A stretch of 6,554 bases of DNA from Bacillota bacterium (GTDB taxonomy: Bacteria; Bacillota; Clostridia; Lachnospirales; Lachnospiraceae): positions 1 through 6,554 of the forward strand of contig JAEYRR010000125.1 of assembly GCA_023435505.1 (NCBI GenBank). Reading direction: 5' to 3'. This document shows positions 1 through 4,104 of the stretch, in pieces. Within the stretch, counting starts at the first letter, position 1, and each line of letters starts with the position of its first letter. The position numbers were made by a program, and so were the translations under genes. Under the pieces are notes generated by a model. The model had not been told where the DNA came from. It saw nothing but the letters and a program-made list of their open reading frames with translations, and searched no databases.

Positions 1-534
1 GTTTGGATTGTGGTCTAAGATGAAGTGAGCGATGGAATGCATTAAGTGAGTTTTTCCAAGACCTACGCCTCCATAAATAAAGAGAGGATTGTAAACTTCG
101 GCTGGAGATTCGGCAACAGCTAAAGAAGCAGCATGTGCCAGGTTGTTGTTGGTACCGACTACAAAAGTATCAAAGGTATAACGTGGATTTAGAAATGGAT
201 ACTTATTTGTAGAAACAGTATTTTCTGCCTTCTTTGTTTCACTGTGACTTTCTTCCTTTTGGGCTTGGGTTGAGGAAATAAAGGAGACATCAAAACTTTG
301 GCCGGTTACTTCCTCGATGACTACTTTCAAAGGAAGTCCGTATTTTCTGCTGATAAAATCGATACTTCCGGAGCCTAATACAACGTCATCTATTAAAATT
401 GTTACTTTATTATTAATAACGGTATACACCTTTAATGGGAGTAACCAGGTCCGAAATGAGACATCTGAAATAGAATGTTCTATTTTAAGAGCTTCTAATA
501 TCTCACTCCATTTTTCTTGAATTATGTTTTTCAT
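1..534 (-). CDS. dnaA: Chromosomal replication initiator DnaA, N-terminal part (cut by window edge)
   Basis: DnaA is the AAA+ ATPase that binds DnaA boxes, melts the origin and recruits the replicative helicase. The minus-strand frame is open from the start to base 1, giving 178 codons; the rest of the ATPase domain and the C-terminal DNA-binding domain lie outside the window. Domain I (about residues 1-84) opens with [17 protein letters not shown] hydrophilic linker (domain II, about 86-113) rich in Q, K, E, S and T follows, then the AAA+ domain with [13 protein letters not shown] and a perfect Walker A, GGVGLGKT, at 155-162. Two adjacent in-frame ATGs exist (537-535 and 534-532). The ribosome binding site AGGGGG (546-541 on the minus strand) lies 3 bases from the first and 6 from the second, so I prefer the second. 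The gene diverges from rpmH across the origin region. Identity is secure; only the exact start is uncertain. Confidence 0.97.
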   Translation of the reverse strand, partial: MKNIIQEKWSEILEALKIEHSISDVSFRTWLLPLKVYTVINNKVTILIDDVVLGSGSIDFISRKYGLPLKVVIEEVTGQSFDVSFISSTQAQKEESHSETKKAENTVSTNKYPFLNPRYTFDTFVVGTNNNLAHAASLAVAESPAEVYNPLFIYGGVGLGKTHLMHSIAHFILDHNPN

Positions 535-616
535 CATAATCCCCCTAATTATAAAATTTTCTAATTCTTAGTTTAACCGATATCAATTTAATTTTCAATA
601 CGAATATCCCTGGTGT

Positions 617-625
617 TGTGGATAT
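617..625 (-). promoter_or_regulatory. DnaA box, one mismatch
   Basis: TGTGGATAT differs from the complement of TTATCCACA only at its last base. It lies about 80 bases upstream of the dnaA start, within the predicted dnaA leader. Confidence 0.5.
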
Positions 626-713
626 CTTCAGAAAATTCTAAAAAAGTAGGTAAAACTATGCATAAAGGGGTGAAAGTTATACAGAATATCAACTATCAAC
701 ACCCTGTCTATAG

Positions 714-722
714 TGTGGATAA
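714..722 (-). promoter_or_regulatory. DnaA box, perfect
   Basis: TGTGGATAA is the exact complement of the consensus TTATCCACA. It sits just downstream of the predicted dnaA promoter (740-768, minus strand), where bound DnaA could affect dnaA transcription as well as origin assembly. Confidence 0.8.
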
Positions 723-739
723 ATTACAATCACCAAAGA

Positions 740-768
740 GTTATACCATACTATCCAGCACTTATCAA
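740..768 (-). promoter_or_regulatory. Candidate dnaA promoter overlapping a DnaA box
   Basis: On the minus strand, TTGATA (768-763) and TATAAC (745-740) are separated by exactly 17 bases. TGG directly precedes the -10 box, giving an extended -10 (TGnTATAAC). The -35 hexamer lies inside the DnaA-box variant TTATCAACA at 762-770. Transcription would begin near 733, leaving a leader of about 200 bases before dnaA. Negative autoregulation of dnaA by DnaA is known in other bacteria; here it is inferred from the overlap. I saw no better-spaced sigma-A-type pair closer to the gene. Confidence 0.6.
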
Positions 769-770
769 CA
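762..770 (+). promoter_or_regulatory. DnaA box variant TTATCAACA over the dnaA -35
   Basis: TTATCAACA differs from the consensus at one base. The same variant recurs at 907-915 inside the tight cluster, which supports it as a true binding site. It covers the predicted dnaA -35 element. Confidence 0.6.
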
Positions 771-894
771 GAATATTATTGTTAAATTCACAATTATGTT
801 AATAAAGTATTAATATTATAAACAACACCCCAAATACGTGTAATTTCATGGTAATCTAGAGGTATTGTTGAGACAATTAACAAAATATTAAGGT

Positions 895-928
895 GTTATC
901 CACAATTTATCAACAATTTGTGGATAAC
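895..928. promoter_or_regulatory. Tight cluster of three DnaA boxes in an inverted repeat
   Basis: A perfect box TTATCCACA (896-904), a variant TTATCAACA (907-915) and a perfect box in opposite orientation, TGTGGATAA (919-927), are separated by only 2 and 3 bases. The outer boxes lie in 11-base perfect inverted arms, GTTATCCACAA at 895-905 and TTGTGGATAAC at 918-928, around a 12-base centre containing the third box. This is the densest DnaA-box site in the window, and an AT-rich tract (929-980) flanks it toward rpmH. It is the likeliest nucleation point for DnaA assembly in this half of the origin. Confidence 0.8.
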
Positions 929-1045
929 TCAAAAATATTAAATGTGAATATTTAAATTTATGCAAAAAATTGTGTATTTAATGTGGAGTTTAAGAGAAGG
1001 ATTATTTATTGTGGAGTATCTTCCTTATTCACTAAAAATATACAC

Positions 1046-1074
1046 TTGACGATATCCGGCAATACTTATATAAT
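1046..1074 (+). promoter_or_regulatory. Sigma-A-type promoter of rpmH
   Basis: TTGACG (1046-1051) and a perfect TATAAT (1069-1074) are separated by 17 bases, one mismatch from consensus overall. Transcription would start near 1081, giving a leader of roughly 75 bases before rpmH. A near-consensus promoter fits a highly expressed ribosomal protein gene. A single-mismatch DnaA box (1025-1033) lies just upstream. Confidence 0.85.
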
Positions 1075-1156
1075 ATAACGTGATATTCCAACTATTAAAA
1101 TAGAACAAATATGCTTACTATAGTAGTTAGTAAAGTAAAATGAGGAGGTGTTACAC

Positions 1157-1291
1157 ATGAAAATGACATTCCAACCTAAGAAAAGATCCAGAGCAAAAGT
1201 TCACGGATTTAGAGCTAGAATGGCTACTAAGAACGGTAGAAAAGTTTTAGCAAATAGAAGAGCAAAAGGTAGAAAATCTTTATCAGCATAG
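1157..1291 (+). CDS. rpmH: 50S ribosomal protein L34
   Basis: This 44-residue, very basic protein is L34, a small component of the large ribosomal subunit that binds 23S rRNA. The sequence begins [18 protein letters not shown], continues with [19 protein letters not shown] and ends SLSA, which matches the family almost end to end and at its usual length (44-46). The ATG is preceded by GAGGAGG (1142-1148) at a spacing of 8 bases, a strong ribosome binding site. It is the first gene of the plus-strand run, driven by the promoter at 1046-1074. A short hairpin directly after the stop probably reduces read-through into rnpA. Confidence 0.97.
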   Translation: MKMTFQPKKRSRAKVHGFRARMATKNGRKVLANRRAKGRKSLSA

Positions 1292-1316
1292 GTCGCAGGT
1301 TTGTGACCTTTTCTTC
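1291..1316 (+). terminator. Short hairpin with T-rich tail after rpmH (attenuator)
   Basis: GGTCGCA (1291-1297) pairs with TGTGACC (1302-1308) over 7 positions, one of them G-U, around the loop GGTT. TTTTCTTC follows. The stem starts on the last base of the rpmH stop codon. Stem and T-run are modest, so I read it as a leaky terminator that lets rpmH be expressed above rnpA. This is inference from sequence. Confidence 0.55.
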
Positions 1317-1363
1317 TATTAGGAGTTTATCCCAAGGATATAATCCTTTGTGAAAGGGTGATT

Positions 1364-1636
1364 TTGAATTTGTCAGAATCATTAAAAAATTCGAAGCAAT
1401 TTTCCAATGTATATAAAAACGGCATTTCTTATGCCAATCGATATCTTGTTATGTATAAGCTGGAGAACCAGCTGGGTACTAATAGACTTGGAATATCCGT
1501 TAGTAAAAAAGTAGGAAATAGTGTTATTCGACATAGAGTAACCCGTCTGATACGGGAGAGCTTCCGGTTAAACAAAAATAAATTTTCAAATGGATATGAT
1601 ATCGTGGTGGTTGCCAGAGTGGCTGCCAAGGACTAG
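1364..1636 (+). CDS. rnpA: Ribonuclease P protein component, truncated by an in-frame TAG
   Basis: RnpA is the protein subunit of RNase P; it helps the catalytic RNA bind precursor tRNA and remove its 5' leader. Visible family features are the N-terminal SLKNSKQFSNVYKNGISYANRYLVMY, the core LGISVSKKVGNSVIRHRVTRLIRE (residues 42-65, the RNR signature) and the strand YDIVVVAR (78-85). The RNR motif reads RHRVTR instead of the common RNRVKR. The start is uncertain. TTG at 1364 is 5 bases after the GG of AAAGGGTGAT (1353-1362), a good match to the 16S rRNA tail. The frame also has GTG at 1358, but that codon overlaps the binding site. TTG at 1370 is a further option. The frame stops at TAG 1634-1636 after 90 residues, whereas the family is usually 110-120. 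Homologous sequence continues beyond the stop, so the last helix is missing if the TAG is real and not read through. Confidence 0.9.
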   Translation: MNLSESLKNSKQFSNVYKNGISYANRYLVMYKLENQLGTNRLGISVSKKVGNSVIRHRVTRLIRESFRLNKNKFSNGYDIVVVARVAAKD

Positions 1637-1714
1637 CAGTATAAGGAAATTGAAAGTGCCTTGCTGCATGTAGCAAATCTTCATAAAATAGTAAAAGAGA
1701 TGATTGAATCGTGA
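1637..1714 (+). pseudogene. rnpA: Severed C-terminal segment of rnpA
   Basis: Directly after the in-frame TAG, the same reading frame stays open for 25 codons to TGA at 1712-1714. It reads QYKEIESALLHVANLHKI followed by VKEMIES, which resembles the family's C-terminal helix (compare YEETKKSLQHLF in Bacillus subtilis RnpA). Joined across the TAG, the protein would be 116 residues, the length of the B. subtilis protein. The TGA overlaps the yidD start codon as GTGA, the kind of coupling expected of an intact rnpA-yidD pair. No start codon with a good ribosome binding site would let this piece be made alone. It is either dead sequence, the product of read-through, or evidence of a base error at 1634-1636. 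Confidence 0.75.
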
Positions 1715-1926
1715 TAAAGCGGTTTTTGATATTATTAGTGAAATGCTATAGAAAATTTATTTCTCCATTAAAGAGGAGGCCGACATGCATCTTTACTCCA
1801 ACGTGCTCAGAGTATGCATTACAGGCTTTGCAAAAGTATGGGGCAGTCAAAGGGACATATTTAGCTGTTAAAAGGGTCCTTCGTTGTCATCCTTTTCATG
1901 AAGGTGGATATGATCCTGTACCTTAG
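1711..1926 (+). CDS. yidD: Membrane protein insertion efficiency factor YidD
   Basis: YidD is a small inner-face membrane-associated protein (DUF37/haemolytic family) that assists YidC-dependent insertion of membrane proteins. The 71 residues show an amphipathic N-terminus ([20 protein letters not shown]) and the family signature in order: [11 protein letters not shown] (26-36), LQKYGAVKG, then [14 protein letters not shown] (58-71) ending the protein. Cys26, Cys32 and Cys59 are at the usual positions and the length is typical. The start is GTG at 1711, overlapping the TGA of the full rnpA frame by GTGA. Its own ribosome binding site is weak, so initiation probably relies on ribosomes arriving from rnpA. 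With the TAG in rnpA, those ribosomes would stop 75 bases short, which could lower YidD output (inference). Confidence 0.95.
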   Translation: MIKRFLILLVKCYRKFISPLKRRPTCIFTPTCSEYALQALQKYGAVKGTYLAVKRVLRCHPFHEGGYDPVP

Positions 1927-1971
1927 ACTGTAACACTATTTCATAACACTTAATGATTGATAACTCTTTAA

Positions 1972-1994
1972 GGAGGAAGATGAATTGTCACTAA
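1972..1994 (+). promoter_or_regulatory. yidC start region: TTG start with an out-of-frame ATG decoy
   Basis: GGAGG (1972-1976) is 8 bases from TTG at 1985, the start giving the family-like MSLIFLTQHEG. An ATG at 1980 lies between them but is out of frame and reads only ATG AAT TGT CAC TAA. It is 3 bases from the binding site, probably too close to compete well. Any initiation there would end after four codons, overlapping the true start. Confidence 0.6.
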
Positions 1995-3271
1995 TATTTT
2001 TAACTCAGCATGAGGGGATTTTAGGACCTATCGCGAAGGTACTAGGATGGATTCTGAATGTTCTTGCAGAATTTCTTAATCTGTTTGGAATTCAGAATAC
2101 CGGTTTAACCATTGTCTTATTTACATTTGTTGCATATACCCTTATGCTTCCGTTGACACTTAAGCAAAGTAAATTCCAAAAGTTACAGACTAATATGGCT
2201 CCTGAATTAAGTGCCATTCAAAAGAAATATAAAGGAAAAAAAGATGAAGCTTCCATGCGTAAGCAGCAGGAGGAGACCAGTGCCGTATATCGTAAATTTG
2301 GTACCTCTCCAACAGCAGGCTGTTTACCAATGTTAATTACATTACCATTGATGTTTGCGTTATATCGAGTAATCTACAATATGCCAGGTTATGTAGATAT
2401 TTTCTATGATAAGTATGCTCCTCTTGCAAATAAGTTAGTATCCGTAAATGGATTTAGCGAAAATTTGGCAGATGCTATGAAAAATAATAAAGAGGCTTTT
2501 ACGTTAACTCAAAGCCTTAAGGTTGCTCCAGGTGATTGGTCGACACTATTAACTCAAGGAGACAATACATCGGTTGTCAATAATTTGGTTGCTTTGTTAT
2601 CCCAGTTAAAGGCTGCCGGATGGGATGCACTGAAAGGTCTGCAGGGAATTGCAGGTAATGCAGATATAACCTCATTAGTAGATAAAACGCATCAGGCATC
2701 TTTATCGCTCAACAGCTTTTTAGGACTGAGTGTAGTTGAGAACCCTAATATTATGTCACCTGCAGTTCTTATTCCTGTCTTAGCAGCAGGCTTACAATTC
2801 TTACAGACAAAACTGATGCCTCAGGCAAATACCGACCCTAATGCAGCAGGTGCTTCCACTATGAAGACTATGAATCTGATTATGCCTATTATGTCCGGTG
2901 TATTCTGTGTTATTCTTCCTATTGGTGTTGGCCTGTACTGGGTAGCCGGTTCTGTATACCGTATTATTCAGCAACTTATTGTAAATGCATATATGAAAAA
3001 GGTTGATGTCGATGACATCATTAAGAAAAACCTGGATAAGCAGAATAAGAAACGAGCGAGACGGGGAGAGAAGCCTATTAGCTTCGAAGAGATAACAAAG
3101 CAAAGGACAAGTACTATTAACAATACTACCCTTGCAGACAAAACGAAAGTTAACAAGAAAAAGAGTGAACCTTCTGATTATAAACGAAGCGAGACATCGC
3201 ATAGAGCGAATAGCATTGCGGCAAATGCCAATCTTCTTGCTAGGAAGAATGGAGAGAAGGGAGACAAATAG
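1985..3271 (+). CDS. yidC: Membrane protein insertase YidC (Oxa1 family)
   Basis: YidC inserts and folds membrane proteins, alone or with SecYEG. The 428 residues give the expected topology: an amphipathic N-terminal helix (about 11-32), TM1 (about 40-59, ending LMLPLTLKQ), a charged cytoplasmic hairpin (60-108, with QKKYKGKKDEASMRKQQEE), TM2 (about 111-131, AGCLPMLITLPLMFALYRV), a long outer loop, TM3 (about 257-277), and TM4-TM5 (about 299-334, with MPIMSG and GLYWVAGSVYRIIQQ). The tail (336-428) is strongly basic, suited to ribosome binding. No lipobox signal peptide is present, unlike Bacillus YidC. The protein is longer than the roughly 260-residue Bacillus form because of the outer loop (about 134-255) and the tail. 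Residue 51 in TM1 is Tyr where the family usually has the groove arginine. Start is TTG at 1985, with GGAGG 8 bases upstream. Confidence 0.96.
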   Translation: MSLIFLTQHEGILGPIAKVLGWILNVLAEFLNLFGIQNTGLTIVLFTFVAYTLMLPLTLKQSKFQKLQTNMAPELSAIQKKYKGKKDEASMRKQQEETSAVYRKFGTSPTAGCLPMLITLPLMFALYRVIYNMPGYVDIFYDKYAPLANKLVSVNGFSENLADAMKNNKEAFTLTQSLKVAPGDWSTLLTQGDNTSVVNNLVALLSQLKAAGWDALKGLQGIAGNADITSLVDKTHQASLSLNSFLGLSVVENPNIMSPAVLIPVLAAGLQFLQTKLMPQANTDPNAAGASTMKTMNLIMPIMSGVFCVILPIGVGLYWVAGSVYRIIQQLIVNAYMKKVDVDDIIKKNLDKQNKKRARRGEKPISFEEITKQRTSTINNTTLADKTKVNKKKSEPSDYKRSETSHRANSIAANANLLARKNGEKGDK

Positions 3272-3274
3272 AAT

Positions 3275-3994
3275 ATGATGGATTGGGTTGAATTTACAGC
3301 AAAAACAGTGGATGAGGCACTTACTGAAGCGTTGATAAAATTAGGAACCACTTCAGATAATGTTGAGTGGGAAATAATTGAGAAAGAAAGTAACGGTATT
3401 CTAGGTCTTTTCAGTAAACCTGCAAAGATTAAGGTTCGCGTTAAAAAGACTGTTCAGGGAGTTGCTACAAGTTTTCTAGAGAAGATCTTGAAAGCGATGA
3501 ACATCCAGGCTAAGATTGAAGTTGAAGTAAATGATGAAGACGGTGTTGTCCAGATTGATTTATCCGGTGATGATATGGGGATTTTAATCGGAAAACGAGG
3601 ACAGACTTTAGATTCTCTTCAATATCTGACCAGCTTAGTGATTAATAAAGAAAGTGATAATTACTTAAAGGTAAAATTAGACACAGAGAATTATCGTGAA
3701 AGACGCAAAGAGACTCTTGAGAATCTTGCAAAGAATTTAGCCTACAAGGTGAAGAGAACAAGAAAGCAGGTTGTGCTTGAACCTATGAACCCTTATGAGA
3801 GACGTATTATCCATTCAGCTCTTCAGAATGATAAATTTGTTGAAACTCATAGTGAAGGGGAAGAGCCTTTCCGCAAGGTTGTGATTACTTTAAAAAAAGG
3901 CGCTGCGAAGCCTTATAAGTCCAATTATCACTATAATAAATCTTATAACCATAGTTATAAAGATAAGAAAAATGTGAATACTGTTGTAGACTGA
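3275..3994 (+). CDS. jag: RNA-binding protein Jag/KhpB (Jag-N, KH and R3H domains)
   Basis: Jag (also KhpB or EloR) is a cytoplasmic RNA-binding protein linked in other Firmicutes to cell elongation and division; its targets here are unknown. The 239 residues show a Jag-N domain (about 1-58: WVEFTAKTVDEALTEAL, then NGILGLFSKPAKIKVRVK), a KH domain (about 68-138) with the loop IGKRG (105-109), and an R3H domain (about 140-208) with Arg176 and His180 in the RxxxH signature (ERRIIHSAL). The tail 211-233 is rich in Y, N, K, S and H and looks disordered. ATG 3275 starts 3 bases after the yidC stop, with AAGGGAG (3257-3263) 11 bases upstream inside the end of yidC; ATG 3278 is an alternative. The tight spacing implies co-transcription and probably coupled translation with yidC. 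Confidence 0.94.
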   Translation: MMDWVEFTAKTVDEALTEALIKLGTTSDNVEWEIIEKESNGILGLFSKPAKIKVRVKKTVQGVATSFLEKILKAMNIQAKIEVEVNDEDGVVQIDLSGDDMGILIGKRGQTLDSLQYLTSLVINKESDNYLKVKLDTENYRERRKETLENLAKNLAYKVKRTRKQVVLEPMNPYERRIIHSALQNDKFVETHSEGEEPFRKVVITLKKGAAKPYKSNYHYNKSYNHSYKDKKNVNTVVD

Positions 3995-4000
3995 TAAACA

Positions 4001-4050
4001 GGGACGGAGGATGGATTACCCTATGCTTTTTGTAATCTTTCCTTCGTTCT
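4001..4050 (+). terminator. Long imperfect hairpin between jag and mnmE
   Basis: The arms 4001-4019 (GGGACGGAGGATGGATTAC) and 4032-4050 (GTAATCTTTCCTTCGTTCT) pair at 18 of 19 positions, four or five being G-U, with one T-T mismatch, around a 12-base loop. A moderately T-rich stretch (TTCTATTACT) follows. The hairpin begins seven bases after the jag stop. It may end the rpmH-jag transcript, fully or partly, or stabilise its 3' end. The tail is not a clean T-run, so termination efficiency cannot be judged from sequence. Confidence 0.6.
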
Positions 4051-4099
4051 TTCTATTACTATAATGTTTATTATAATGCTTTATAATAAGAAGGGACGG
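4044..4099 (+). promoter_or_regulatory. Possible helix hiding the mnmE ribosome binding site
   Basis: GGGACGG occurs twice, at 4001-4007 in the hairpin's left arm and at 4093-4099 in the mnmE ribosome binding site. The hairpin's right arm can therefore pair with either. TCGTTCTTTCT (4044-4054) pairs with AGAAGGGACGG (4089-4099) at 11 consecutive positions, three of them G-U. The two structures are mutually exclusive. The upstream hairpin is longer and should win unless its left arm is occupied, for example by a ribosome finishing jag. Function is inference. Confidence 0.3.
4060..4087 (+). promoter_or_regulatory. Three TATAAT motifs ahead of mnmE
   Basis: TATAAT occurs at 4060-4065, 4072-4077 and 4082-4087, spaced 12 and 10 bases apart, upstream of mnmE and after the hairpin. 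I found no convincing -35 element 16-18 bases upstream of any copy. A promoter here would give mnmE-mnmG independent transcription, but the motifs could also be chance in AT-rich DNA. Confidence 0.3.
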
Positions 4100-4104
4100 T
4101 AATT

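Larger units (their letters stand above)
538..1156. other. Putative oriC half: DnaA-box-rich region between dnaA and rpmH
   Basis: This non-coding, very AT-rich stretch separates divergent dnaA and rpmH, the place where Firmicutes carry the upstream (incAB-like) part of a bipartite origin. Perfect DnaA boxes (TTATCCACA or its complement) lie at 714-722, 896-904 and 919-927. TTATCAACA variants lie at 762-770 and 907-915. Single-mismatch boxes, counted against TTATNCACA, lie at 617-625 (TGTGGATAT), 677-685 (TTATACAGA), 943-951 (TGTGAATAT) and 1025-1033 (TTATTCACT). Two weaker TGTGGAG sites lie at 982-990 and 1010-1018. The AT-rich run 929-980 beside the densest cluster could unwind. In Bacillus subtilis, however, the unwinding element is in the dnaA-dnaN gap, which is not in this window. 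That this region acts as an origin is inference from box density and gene context. Confidence 0.85.

Noticed and set aside
548..576. TATAAT on the minus strand (553-548) as a dnaA promoter
   Set aside because: It nearly abuts the ribosome binding site, so the transcript would start within or after that site, and the -35 position is poor.
613..813. A 66-codon plus-strand reading frame inside the origin region
   Set aside because: It has no ribosome binding site or recognisable protein pattern, and it runs through several DnaA boxes and the predicted dnaA promoter. It is best explained as chance.
1121..1140. TAGTAGTTAGTAAAG resembling DnaA-trio repeats of an unwinding element
   Set aside because: Trios should sit next to a DnaA box. 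Here the nearest box-like site is about 90 bases away, and the run lies in the rpmH leader with poor periodicity.
1334..1348. Small hairpin AAGGAT/ATCCTT just upstream of the rnpA ribosome binding site
   Set aside because: Six weak pairs with a three-base loop and no T-run or partner structure. It is too slight to call as a regulatory element.
1634..1642. A TMV-type leaky stop context (UAG CAR YYA) at the rnpA TAG
   Set aside because: CAG fits the first codon after TAG, but the next is TAT rather than YYA, and this context rule comes from eukaryotic translation.
2801..3202. A 133-codon minus-strand reading frame opposite yidC
   Set aside because: It lies wholly antisense to conserved YidC sequence, has an unnatural Cys- and Ile-rich composition, and no binding site was seen upstream.
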